64,000 nucleotides of DNA, taken from Haloimpatiens massiliensis (GTDB lineage Bacteria > Bacillota > Clostridia > Clostridiales > Clostridiaceae). Both the position numbers and the translations under genes were made by a program. Positions within the stretch are counted from its first letter, which is position 1. Each line of letters opens with the position of its first letter. The notes below the pieces were generated by a model that was not told where the DNA came from, searched no databases, and saw only the letters and a list, made by a program, of their open reading frames with translations. This document shows, piece after piece, positions 52,456-61,910 of this stretch. The DNA lies in contig NZ_LT854640.1 of NCBI RefSeq assembly GCF_900184255.1, forward strand, positions 1,572,156 through 1,636,155, read 5' to 3'.

Positions 52456-54024
52456 ATGAATTTATTTGAATATATGAATACGAACCACTCCCAAATCCTC
52501 AGCTTGCTAATAGAACATGTGAAATTAACAGCAATTTCTGTAGGACTTGCTATCATTATAGGTGTTCCATTAGGAATATTAATTTCTTATGTGAAAAAAG
52601 CTAACAAACCTATCTTAGCAATAGCCAATGTAGTACAGGCAATTCCAAGCATGGCATTGTTAGGTTTTATGATTCCACTTTTAGGAATAGGGACACTACC
52701 GGCAGTAGTCGCAGTTATTCTTTATTCTCTGTTGCCTATTATCAAAAATACATATACAGGAATAGATAATATTAATCCTCAGACACTAGAAGCAGCAAAA
52801 GGAATCGGATTAACAAAGTTTAAAATTTTAACCAAAATCCAAATTCCATTGGCATTGCCTATGATTATGGCAGGGGTTAGAATTTCTGCTGTAACAGCAG
52901 TAGGTTTAATGACTATGGCAGCATTTATTGGTGCTGGTGGCTTGGGATATCTTGTTTTTTCAGGTATTAGAACTGTTAATAATAATCAAATTCTTGCGGG
53001 AGCAATTCCTGCATGTATACTGGCACTGACTGTAGATTTTTTGGTGGGATTGGTAGAAAAATTGGTTACTCCTATAAGTTTGCAAAAGGGTGATAACACT
53101 ATAAAATATAAAAAGAGAAATATGCAAAAAATAATTTTGACTATTTCAGCAATTCTGGTTATATGTGCATTTGTATTTACTTCATTCAACGGAGCAATAA
53201 AAAATAAGAAAGTTATTTCTATTGGTTCTAAGGATTATACAGAACAGGCTATTCTCGGTAACATGGTTGCGGATGTGATTGAATCGCATACAGATATTTC
53301 TGTACAGCGAAAATTAGATTTGGGTGGTACACAGGTTTGTTTTTCGGCACTGAAAACCGGCGATATTGATATGTACATTGAATACAGTGGGTCTGCTTAT
53401 ACTGATACACTAAAGCACACTCCAATTAGCGATACACAGAAGGTTTATAACACTGTAAAAAAGGAGCTTAAGGATTTATATGGTATTGATGTGTTGAAAC
53501 AAATGGGTTTTAATAACACTTACGTTCTTGCAGTAACACAGGAAACCTCAAATAAGTACAAGCTTGAAACTATTAGTGATTTTGCTAAGGTTGCAAATAA
53601 GTTGAAATCAGGAACTGTATTTGAGTTTTCCAATCGTGAAGATGGACTGTCAGGTTTACAGAAGACGTATGGATTTAAGATGGGAGAGTCTATTACCTTG
53701 GACGGAGCACCTAGATATACTGCACTGGTGAATAAGGAAGTAGATGTCATCGATGCATTTGCAACAGATGGACTACTTAAAAAATTTGATTTAAAAACCC
53801 TTAAGGACGATAAGTCATTCTTTCCACCATACTATGCAATGCCAATTATAAGAGAAGATACCTTGAAAAAATATCCAGAAATTACTCCTATTTTGGACAA
53901 GTTAGGTAATGTTCTTACAAATGAAGTTATGATGGAACTAAATTATAAGGTTGATGAATTACAACAAAACCCAGATACTGTTGCAAGGGAATTTTTAAAG
54001 GAACAGGGATTAATAGCACAATAG
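52456..54024 (+). CDS. osmolyte ABC transporter permease/substrate-binding fusion
   Basis: A 522-residue fusion. Residues about 1-215 form a ProW/OpuCB-type permease with six helices (AAKGIGLTKFKILTKIQIPL is the ATPase-contact loop, about 120). A further helix at about 225-245 leads to an OpuAC/OpuCC-type binding domain (about 255-520: IGSKDYTEQAILGNMVADVI, then LDLGGTQVCFSALKTGDIDM). It imports quaternary amines such as betaine, choline or carnitine; which one is not determinable. It starts 1 nt after the opuCA stop. Confidence 0.93.
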   Translation: MNLFEYMNTNHSQILSLLIEHVKLTAISVGLAIIIGVPLGILISYVKKANKPILAIANVVQAIPSMALLGFMIPLLGIGTLPAVVAVILYSLLPIIKNTYTGIDNINPQTLEAAKGIGLTKFKILTKIQIPLALPMIMAGVRISAVTAVGLMTMAAFIGAGGLGYLVFSGIRTVNNNQILAGAIPACILALTVDFLVGLVEKLVTPISLQKGDNTIKYKKRNMQKIILTISAILVICAFVFTSFNGAIKNKKVISIGSKDYTEQAILGNMVADVIESHTDISVQRKLDLGGTQVCFSALKTGDIDMYIEYSGSAYTDTLKHTPISDTQKVYNTVKKELKDLYGIDVLKQMGFNNTYVLAVTQETSNKYKLETISDFAKVANKLKSGTVFEFSNREDGLSGLQKTYGFKMGESITLDGAPRYTALVNKEVDVIDAFATDGLLKKFDLKTLKDDKSFFPPYYAMPIIREDTLKKYPEITPILDKLGNVLTNEVMMELNYKVDELQQNPDTVAREFLKEQGLIAQ

Positions 54025-54125
54025 TAGTTACGTTGTATGAAAAACATAATAATCAATAAGTTTTAAAACTTAAAAACAGAGAAATTTGACAAAGTAGTAT
54101 TGGATATAAAAAAATATATAAAAGT

Positions 54126-54215
54126 TTAAATTTAAACAGTTCCTTTGCTTCTTATGCAAGTCATTCCAGAGAAATTTCATAATTCAGGTAATATAATGCT
54201 TTTTGTGGGATAATC
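54126..54215. repeat. Repeat B, half copy
   Basis: It has one end of the long form (CAGTTCCTTTGCTTCTTATG through GGGATAATC) but not the other half or the nested core; truncated by deletion. Confidence 0.8.
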
Positions 54216-54265
54216 ATTATATGCAATATTCTATATAAATTAGATAATTATTAGTAATCTTAATG

Positions 54266-54304
54266 AAACGTATTGGCAAATATATAATGCTAGTACGTTT
54301 TTTT
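54266..54304 (+). terminator. possible terminator after opu operon
   Basis: AAACGTA (54266-54272) pairs with TACGTTT (54294-54300), followed by TTTT. Confidence 0.55.
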
Positions 54305-54601
54305 ATAATTTTAGCAAAGAGAAAGAAATTTGGGGAATATTGTGGTAAAATTTATTTGGAAGGGATTTAATTTAAAGTAAGTATTAATATTATAAGTAAG
54401 TTTAAGGATGAGAAGGTTATAATTTAGTATTAATTAATTTTAAATCTGTAACTATTCAGCTAACCTAAATAATTATTATTTTAATTTAGAATATCCCTTG
54501 ATTTTAAATTTGAAATGTAAAATTATTGATTACAACGTTCAATAGTTAATTATTAGTGAATGTAGAAATATATATTGAAATTCTAAGGAGACATTTGATT
54601 T

Positions 54602-56848
54602 ATGAATAAAGATAATATAAAGCTTGGAAGTATTGCTGAGGATTTATTTGTAGATATATTTGGAGAAACCTTTGGGGAGGAGAATACGAAATATCTTTTT
54701 ATTCAATATCCTGTGGCGGATATATATGGCAATCATAGATATATTGACTTTGCTTTAGAAAGTGAAGGAGAGAAAATTGCCATTGAAATAGATGGTGGAA
54801 CTTATCACGATCCTTCAAAAATTTCTACAAATAAATACTATGATGATTTACTTAAACAAAATAGTTTAGTATATGGAAATTGGAAGGTGTATAGATGGCC
54901 CTATAAAATTCTTTTGGAGCAAAGAGAAAGAGTTAAGGACGAGCTTTTAACTTTTCTAGGAGAACTTCCAATGTTCATGGAAAATGAAGATTTTCTTCCA
55001 GAGCAAAAGGGAAGGACATTTATATTAAAGGATCATCAAAAGGAAGCTTTGGAGAGTCTTGAAGATATGAGAGAAAAGGGAGAAACCATAGCGCTTTTGT
55101 ATCATGCTACAGGTACTGGGAAAACGATTACGGCAGTATCGGATGCTAAAAAGGTTGGAAAAAAGACTTTATTTTTGGCACATACTAAAGAACTTATCGG
55201 ACAAGCTGAAAAAGTCTTTGGAGAGGTATGGGGCGAAGTGGCTTGTGGAACATTTACAGGAGATGTTAAGGAAAAAGATAAACAAGTGGTGTGTGCTACG
55301 GTGCAGAGTATAAGCGGAAACTTAGAAGAATTTAACAGAGAAGATTTTGGATATATAATTGTGGATGAAGCCCATCATGGCAGTGCTGAGACTTACAGAA
55401 AAATTTTAAGATACTTTAAGCCGCAATTTATATTAGGACTTACAGCTACTCCTGAGAGAAGTGATGGAGAAGAAGTATTAAATATATTTAAAAATGTAGC
55501 TCATAGATTGGATTTAAAAAAAGCTGTAGAACTTGGCGAATTAGTACCTATAAGATGTATTAGGGTAAAAACTAATGTAGATATAAGAGATGTGAGAATT
55601 CATGGAATAAAATATAACACTCAGGACTTGGAAAGCAAGTTATTTATACCAGAGAGAAATAAACTTATTGTAGATACTTATTTAAAATTTGCAAAAGGAA
55701 AGCAGACGGTGGTTTTTTGTGCAAGTGTAGCCCATGCAGAAGAAATAGGAACTTTGTTTAAAAATTCAGGGGTAAGGGCAGAAGCGGTTTCAGGAAGATT
55801 AAAATCTAGAAAACGTGAAAAGATTCTAAAAAGTTATGAAAAGGGAGAAATAAATGTACTATGTGCCTGTGACTTATTAAATGAAGGATGGGATAGCCCT
55901 AAAACAGAAGTCTTATTTATGGCAAGACCAACCATGTCAAAAACCATATACATGCAGCAGCTAGGCAGAGGTACTAGAAAAAGTGAAGGTAAAGAATATT
56001 TGATGGTATTTGACTTTATTGACAATGCAGGTTTATTTAATATGCCTTATTCCTTACATAGAATGTTTAACATAGAAAAATATATTTCTGGCAGTTTAGT
56101 TTTAGCAAAGGACAAGGATAAAAGAATGGAAGAGCAGATGCTTTTAAGAGGCGAAAAACCAGAGGCAATACTAGATTTTCCAGTAGATGTTACGGACTAT
56201 GAGTTAGTAGATTTATTTAACTGGCAAGAAAAAGTTAAGGGAATGATTTCACAGCTAGAATTTGTGAGAATGGTGGACGTGCAAAGTGAAACTTTAAGTA
56301 GGTACATAAAAGACGGAAAAATTAAAACGGATTTAGAAGTACCTATGGGCAGCAAAACTGTAAGGTATTTTAATGAAGATACAGTAAAGAAATATGCCAA
56401 AGAATTCGGTTGGGATATAATAAATGCATCCAACATGAAAGAAAAGTTTATGGAAATGGTAAAGACCATGGACATGTCTTATTCCTACAAGCCAGTGTTA
56501 CTAATGGCTATGCTAGAGAACGTTAACGAAAAGGGAAAGGTTCTTATAGATGATATAGTAGATTATTTTATAGATTTTTATGAAGATAGAAAAGCAAGAC
56601 ATTTAGTAGTTGAAAAGAAAAAAAGCCTTTACTGCAGAGAAAAATACTCCAAAACAGAAGTTAAGAGAAACATATTTGCTAACCCCTTTAAGCGATTTGA
56701 GGATATGGGATTTATGAAGAAGTCTAAAGATGCTGAATATGTGGAGTTTAATTATTATGTGTGGAAGAAGCTTTCGAGGGAGGAAAGGGTTTGGATTGGG
56801 AAGTGGTGTGAGGGAAAGTTGGAGGAGTATTATGGGAGGATTAAGTAA
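54602..56848 (+). CDS. nuclease-helicase fusion (ResIII-like SF2 helicase)
   Basis: A 748-residue protein. Residues about 1-120 look like an endonuclease-type domain (RYIDFALESEGEKIAIEIDG, about 46-66; D and E-x-D/K-like positions). An SF2 helicase follows: ATGTGKTIT (about 169), VDEAHHG (about 253), LTATPER (about 280), and helicase-C with CACDLLNEGWDSP (about 422) and QQLGRGTRKSEGKEY (about 455). The C-terminal about 250 residues are not recognised. It resembles restriction-type DNA translocases. GGAG is 12 nt before ATG 54602. It opens the candidate defence island, though its base composition is less AT-rich than the genes after it. Confidence 0.85.
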   Translation: MNKDNIKLGSIAEDLFVDIFGETFGEENTKYLFIQYPVADIYGNHRYIDFALESEGEKIAIEIDGGTYHDPSKISTNKYYDDLLKQNSLVYGNWKVYRWPYKILLEQRERVKDELLTFLGELPMFMENEDFLPEQKGRTFILKDHQKEALESLEDMREKGETIALLYHATGTGKTITAVSDAKKVGKKTLFLAHTKELIGQAEKVFGEVWGEVACGTFTGDVKEKDKQVVCATVQSISGNLEEFNREDFGYIIVDEAHHGSAETYRKILRYFKPQFILGLTATPERSDGEEVLNIFKNVAHRLDLKKAVELGELVPIRCIRVKTNVDIRDVRIHGIKYNTQDLESKLFIPERNKLIVDTYLKFAKGKQTVVFCASVAHAEEIGTLFKNSGVRAEAVSGRLKSRKREKILKSYEKGEINVLCACDLLNEGWDSPKTEVLFMARPTMSKTIYMQQLGRGTRKSEGKEYLMVFDFIDNAGLFNMPYSLHRMFNIEKYISGSLVLAKDKDKRMEEQMLLRGEKPEAILDFPVDVTDYELVDLFNWQEKVKGMISQLEFVRMVDVQSETLSRYIKDGKIKTDLEVPMGSKTVRYFNEDTVKKYAKEFGWDIINASNMKEKFMEMVKTMDMSYSYKPVLLMAMLENVNEKGKVLIDDIVDYFIDFYEDRKARHLVVEKKKSLYCREKYSKTEVKRNIFANPFKRFEDMGFMKKSKDAEYVEFNYYVWKKLSREERVWIGKWCEGKLEEYYGRIK

Positions 56849-56932
56849 TAAATTCAAAGAAAAATATGTTGAATGTAAAAAAACATGAATTTTCTATAAA
56901 TTCATTAATATATTATTGGGGGGATTGTATAA

Positions 56933-57469
56933 ATGGACAAAGAATTATTAGAATGGATAATAGATGAAATGACTGAAACTCGTTTACAAGATATATGCAA
57001 AATAGCTAATGTGAAAATACCAGGTTTTAGGAGTATTAGAAAATATCCTAAAATGTTAATCGTGCCTAATTTATTAAAAAATAAGAATCAATTATTTGAA
57101 TATTTAAAGCAATTGGCTGATGACTCAGAAGAAAACAGTGAATTTCAGGGCAAAGATATACAAGAAATAGAATCCAGTATTGATATTGAGAATAAGGAAA
57201 AAACTATTGAGCAAATTATATATTTAATAACTAGGAATACATTAGAATATACAAATCTTGCAAATAAAACTATTAATATGATTAAAAATAAATATAATAA
57301 AGAAAATGATAGTACAATTGATAAAGAAGAAAAAAATAAAGAAATTCAAAATTTAATAAAAAATGAAAAAAAGGATGATAATATGATAGATAGTGAAAAA
57401 GTTAATAGTAAATATATAGTTACTGTAAAATGTGAGAATTATAATTTTTGGAATATTTATCCTTTATAA
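56933..57469 (+). CDS. McrB-like protein, N-terminal segment ending at an in-frame TAA
   Basis: 178 codons. The start MDKELLEWIIDEMTETRLQD suggests a small helical domain (about 1-75), then a Glu/Lys-rich linker (about 80-150) and the beginning of a beta domain (KYIVTVKCENYNFWNIYPL). TAA at 57467-57469 stops it; the frame then continues unbroken into the next entry (AGT, TTG 57473). So this is very likely the N-terminal part of one gene of about 1025 codons. GGGGGGA precedes ATG 56933. Confidence 0.7.
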   Translation: MDKELLEWIIDEMTETRLQDICKIANVKIPGFRSIRKYPKMLIVPNLLKNKNQLFEYLKQLADDSEENSEFQGKDIQEIESSIDIENKEKTIEQIIYLITRNTLEYTNLANKTINMIKNKYNKENDSTIDKEEKNKEIQNLIKNEKKDDNMIDSEKVNSKYIVTVKCENYNFWNIYPL

Positions 57470-57472
57470 AGT

Positions 57473-60010
57473 TTGGAAGAAGGAAAAATCAGTAAGATAC
57501 ATAAAAGTGATTATCCTGATTATGGTAATATAAATGTAAATCCATATTTAGAATTTTCTCAAAAAAATTATGACAACATATCCCATTTATGGATATGTAA
57601 ATTTAATCAAAGTGAATTAGAAGAAATTGAATATAAATCAAAACTTAAAGGAGAAGGTAGAACAAAATTTAAGATTAATGGCGATGAATTAATAAATAAT
57701 GGTTATATATATGATATCAATAAAGAGGGGATATATGAAATTGGAGAGTTGATTGAAGATTATATAGATTTAGAAGAATTTATATATAATAATGATAAAA
57801 TAGAGATTAAAAATAAGCCTATTAAAGAAAAAATTTATATAAAAGATAGTAATTATATTTATGGTCCATTTGGATATAAAGAAAATGATAAAGGTGGAGG
57901 TTATTATATAAATAAAAGTAGTAATGATTATATAATACAAAGATATTCTATAAATGATAACAAGGAATATATAAATATAAGTGAAATAGAATTAACAAGT
58001 GATTATATAAGTTCTAATGTTAAAATAGTATATTTTCATGACAAAGAAAAATTAGTAAGTGAAACATTAGATATAATAAACAAAGAAGAGCTATTAAGAA
58101 AACTTAAAGAAATAATAAGTATAAAAAATATGAAGTATTCTAGAAAAGAAATTCAAGAAATACGAAGTAATATTAAATTTATTATAGATAATTCTTTATC
58201 AGAAGTAAGAATAAATCGTATAAAAGGTTTAATTAAAAATACGGAAATAACAGATGAATTCATAGAAAATGATTTAATTGAGATAATAGGATTATTATTA
58301 GAAAATGAAGAAAAACGAAATATTATTGCAGATGAAATTCTTGAAAAACCTGAAAATTTAAGAAAATTACAGAATGTAGAAATAGTTCAATCTAATATAG
58401 AGAATAAAAAAGAAGAATTAAAGAAGTTACAAGAAGAAATAAATGGTAGAAAGAGAGAACTAGAAGAAATAAATATTAAAAATAAAAATTTTACCAATAA
58501 AAATATTAATGAATTAATTGAGAAAAGTAATAAAGATGTAAAGGAAATGGAGTGTAAAAAAGAAGAAATAAAAAAAGATATTGAAAAATTAAGCAAAAGG
58601 TATGAATTGTGTGAAGAGATAGATGTACTTTATAAAACAATTGATGAACTTAAGAAAAAAGCAAAAGAAGCAGAAGATGATTATAATGTATTTACAAGGA
58701 AGAGTCAAACCAGAAAAAATCAAGCGGAAAAGATTGAAGAAGAAATCAAATTAAAATTAAAGAATGCTACAAGTTTAAGCCAATATTCAGATATTGCTTT
58801 TGATGGAATGATTGCTAATGAAATGTTAGAATCAGCAGCTAAGTGGATTAAAGGAAAATACATAGAGGATTTTGAAAACTCAATAGGAGCAAAAGAAAAT
58901 TTTGAAAAAGTTATAGAAGTTAAATCATTTAAACAAGATAATGTTATAGATTATATATATAATAAAATTAATCAAAATAGGGATTATAGTAAAAATGATG
59001 TAATTAATATTATGATATGTTTAACCCAAGGATTTTTAACTGTATTTGCAGGGGAACCGGGGGTAGGAAAAACTTCTTTATGTAATATTATTGCCAATGT
59101 ATTAGGATTATCTAATGAAAATAATGATTATAATCGATTTACAGAAATTGCTGTAGAAAAAGGATGGACATCTAAAAGAGATTTAATAGGATATTATAAC
59201 CCATTAACTAAATCATTTGATAAAAACAATAGTTCACTTTTTAAAACTTTTAATATATTAGATATAGAATATAAAAAAGGAATTAAGGATTTTCCTTATT
59301 ATGTGTTATTAGATGAGGCTAATTTAAGTTCTATGGAGCATTATTGGGCAGATTTTATGAGCGTTTGCGATTTAGATAAAGAAAACAGAAAAATCAACTT
59401 AGGAGAAGATTATATTTATTATATACCTAAAACATTAAGATTTTTAGCAACAATAAACTATGATCATACAACAGAAACATTATCTCCAAGACTTATAGAT
59501 AGAGCTTGGATAATTTTATTAGAACCAAATAATTTAGAAATAGAAGATTATGATTTAAACTTATCTTATGAGCAAAATGAAAAATTAAATGATGGTATAA
59601 TTATGTTTGAAGATATAAATAAATATTTTTCATATTCATCATATGATAATGGTGATGAGGAAACTATAAGTCCAATATATGAAGAATTAAAAAAAATTTA
59701 TAAAATGTTTAGTGAAAATAATATATCCATAAGTCAAAGAGTTGATAATATGATAAAGAAATATTTAAAAGTAGGATGTACTTTATTTGAAGATACTAAT
59801 AGTACATCTCATGAATTTGTTGCACTAGATTATGTTATAGCACAAAAAATGTTACCTAAAATTAATGGATATGGTGATAATTATAAGGTATTTTTACAAA
59901 ACTTAGAAAAGGAATTTAATGAAAAAAATATGATGAAATGCAAAAACATAGTAGAAAGCATAATTGAAAAAGGTAATAACAATATGCAATATTATCAATT
60001 TTTTGTTTAA
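57473..60010 (+). CDS. McrB-like AAA+ ATPase with coiled coil, in frame after TAA
   Basis: 845 residues in the same frame as the previous segment. Residues about 1-130 continue a beta-rich domain (EEGKISKIHKSDYPDYGNIN). About 300-430 is a long coiled coil (KKEELKKLQEEINGRKREL). An AAA+ domain follows: Walker A AGEPGVGKTSL (about 525), Walker B YYVLLDEANL (about 607) and sensor region FLATINYDHTTETLSPRLID (about 659). The GTP-type NTAD motif of classical McrB is replaced by INYDHT, so ATP may be used. No ribosome site precedes TTG 57473. Very AT-rich. A DUF2357 nuclease gene follows 14 bp later. Confidence 0.82.
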   Translation: MEEGKISKIHKSDYPDYGNINVNPYLEFSQKNYDNISHLWICKFNQSELEEIEYKSKLKGEGRTKFKINGDELINNGYIYDINKEGIYEIGELIEDYIDLEEFIYNNDKIEIKNKPIKEKIYIKDSNYIYGPFGYKENDKGGGYYINKSSNDYIIQRYSINDNKEYINISEIELTSDYISSNVKIVYFHDKEKLVSETLDIINKEELLRKLKEIISIKNMKYSRKEIQEIRSNIKFIIDNSLSEVRINRIKGLIKNTEITDEFIENDLIEIIGLLLENEEKRNIIADEILEKPENLRKLQNVEIVQSNIENKKEELKKLQEEINGRKRELEEINIKNKNFTNKNINELIEKSNKDVKEMECKKEEIKKDIEKLSKRYELCEEIDVLYKTIDELKKKAKEAEDDYNVFTRKSQTRKNQAEKIEEEIKLKLKNATSLSQYSDIAFDGMIANEMLESAAKWIKGKYIEDFENSIGAKENFEKVIEVKSFKQDNVIDYIYNKINQNRDYSKNDVINIMICLTQGFLTVFAGEPGVGKTSLCNIIANVLGLSNENNDYNRFTEIAVEKGWTSKRDLIGYYNPLTKSFDKNNSSLFKTFNILDIEYKKGIKDFPYYVLLDEANLSSMEHYWADFMSVCDLDKENRKINLGEDYIYYIPKTLRFLATINYDHTTETLSPRLIDRAWIILLEPNNLEIEDYDLNLSYEQNEKLNDGIIMFEDINKYFSYSSYDNGDEETISPIYEELKKIYKMFSENNISISQRVDNMIKKYLKVGCTLFEDTNSTSHEFVALDYVIAQKMLPKINGYGDNYKVFLQNLEKEFNEKNMMKCKNIVESIIEKGNNNMQYYQFFV

Positions 60011-60024
60011 AGAAGGGTAAAGAT

Positions 60025-61830
60025 ATGGAATGTAAATTAACATTACAAAGTAAATTAGGTAAGAATGTAGATATAATTTTGACAGAAGTAGTTGAAAATA
60101 ATATATTTTCAGCTTCTAAAAGTTGTGGAGTAGTTTATAGTAATATGGAATATAGTGCTAAGATAGAATTTGATAAAGATATTAAAAATCTTAAATTCTA
60201 TGTTAATGATATATTAAGAAATAGTTATTATAGTAATGGAGAAATACATTTTAATGATGAATGTTTTTTAGGTAATAGAATATTTTTGAATTATTTTGGA
60301 TATGTAAGTATAACAGTTTTTATTGAAACAATTGATGGTAATTATGAATTCTATTCTAGATATTTAGATGTAGCAGTGAGAGATAATATAGCAAGTAATA
60401 ATGTAAGAAAAATGATAGATTATATAGCTAAAAACGCACAAAAATATTTATTTCAAAAAGATGATAAGGTAAAAGATTTTGCAGATGTAGCGAAAAGTAA
60501 AAATAAAAATATTGATACTGAAATTTCTATACTTGAAAATATAGTATTTGAATATGAAAGTAATTTTAAATACTTTAAAGCAGGTGCAAAATATAAAATA
60601 AAAAGTGATTATATAGTTGATAAATTTGAAAAGCTAAGGGAAATAAAAAATGAGACAATACAATATATAATATCAAATCCACAACAATTAATAACTGTAA
60701 ATTATAATACTGGTATTAAATATAATAAGTTGAATTTGCAACCTAAAAAAACACTAATAAATAAAAATGAGCTATGTTATGATATATATGAGAATAAGGT
60801 TATCATAGGATTTTTAAAGTATCTTTATAATTTATTAATAGATAAGATAAATTATGTAGAAAGTCAAAATTATAAGCAAGAAAAATGTTTTGTTAAATCT
60901 GGATATATATCTTTATCTAATGAAATATATTTAAAGTTAAATGAACCTTTAAATAAATATAAAATAAAATTATGTGATATTAAGAAAAAAATTCAGCAAC
61001 TTTATTTTATGTACAAGCAGGTTTTAAAATGTGAAGAAGTAACCATAAATAACATTCCTAAACCCTCATCTATTTTGATGGAAATACAGCATTATAGAAA
61101 AATATATAAAGTAATACGAGATTGGTTTCAAAGTGGTAATTATAATTTTGAAAATGAAAAAATGATGTTAACATTTTCAGAGGCAAGCCAGATTTATGAA
61201 TATTACATACTTTTTAATCTTAATAATTATATTATTGAAAATGGATATTATTTAAAAAAGTCAAAAAAATTTTTATATACTCTTAATAAAAGTGCTAAAT
61301 ATGTAAATACAAAATTTGAAAACACGTTTATATTTGAAAAAAATAGTACAAATATAACGGTATATTACCAACCTGTTATTTATCTTGATCAAGTATTTAA
61401 TGATATAGGGTTATTTAGAAACAACGATATATCATTAAATGGTGAAAAGGCTCAATATTATACTCCGGACTATGTTATAAAAATAAATAAAGAAGGATTA
61501 TCAGAATTTATAATTTTAGATGCAAAATGGTCTACTAATAAATCTGTTATTAATTATAGATTCAAAGAAATAGTATATAAATATATTTTTTCTATTAGCA
61601 CAGTCCATAATAATGATAAAATAAGCAAGGTTTGGGTTATAAATGGTCAAGAAATAGAAGACCAAAAGGAGAATATTTATAATTTTTATAATAGTAAATT
61701 TAAAAGCAGAAATGATGAGTTACAACCTTCAGCAAAAATTATAACTTTAAATCCTAATGTAGATGTAATTATGCAAAAAAATTTTTTAAATCAATTATTT
61801 TCTAGTAACTGGACTAGGAAGAATATATAA
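60025..61830 (+). CDS. DUF2357/McrC-like PD-(D/E)XK nuclease
   Basis: A 601-residue protein. Residues about 60-300 resemble DUF2357 (SRYLDVAVRDNIASNNVRKM and FKAGAKYKIKSDYIVDKFEK). The C-terminal part holds a PD-(D/E)XK nuclease core: YYTPDYVI (about 476) and FIILDAKWS (about 495), the D and D-x-K residues. It pairs with the McrB-like ATPase as McrC pairs with McrB, so it is the likely DNA-cutting subunit. AAGAAGGG precedes ATG 60025. Confidence 0.84.
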   Translation: MECKLTLQSKLGKNVDIILTEVVENNIFSASKSCGVVYSNMEYSAKIEFDKDIKNLKFYVNDILRNSYYSNGEIHFNDECFLGNRIFLNYFGYVSITVFIETIDGNYEFYSRYLDVAVRDNIASNNVRKMIDYIAKNAQKYLFQKDDKVKDFADVAKSKNKNIDTEISILENIVFEYESNFKYFKAGAKYKIKSDYIVDKFEKLREIKNETIQYIISNPQQLITVNYNTGIKYNKLNLQPKKTLINKNELCYDIYENKVIIGFLKYLYNLLIDKINYVESQNYKQEKCFVKSGYISLSNEIYLKLNEPLNKYKIKLCDIKKKIQQLYFMYKQVLKCEEVTINNIPKPSSILMEIQHYRKIYKVIRDWFQSGNYNFENEKMMLTFSEASQIYEYYILFNLNNYIIENGYYLKKSKKFLYTLNKSAKYVNTKFENTFIFEKNSTNITVYYQPVIYLDQVFNDIGLFRNNDISLNGEKAQYYTPDYVIKINKEGLSEFIILDAKWSTNKSVINYRFKEIVYKYIFSISTVHNNDKISKVWVINGQEIEDQKENIYNFYNSKFKSRNDELQPSAKIITLNPNVDVIMQKNFLNQLFSSNWTRKNI

Positions 61831-61910
61831 AATAATTGCTAGTAACAAAAATATTTTTATAATTTGAAAGTAGATTTAATGATATATGTAATACTAAAAA
61901 TATATATAAG

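Larger units (their letters stand above)
54025..54601. other. intergenic region before the defence island
   Basis: About 577 bp. It contains half of a Repeat B copy (54126-54215), a terminator-like hairpin, and about 300 bp of AT-rich DNA with no gene. Confidence 0.6.

Noticed and set aside
57473..60010. Classical McrB GTPase
   Set aside because: The NTAD-type GTP motif is absent (INYDHT instead), so only McrB-like AAA+ is claimed.
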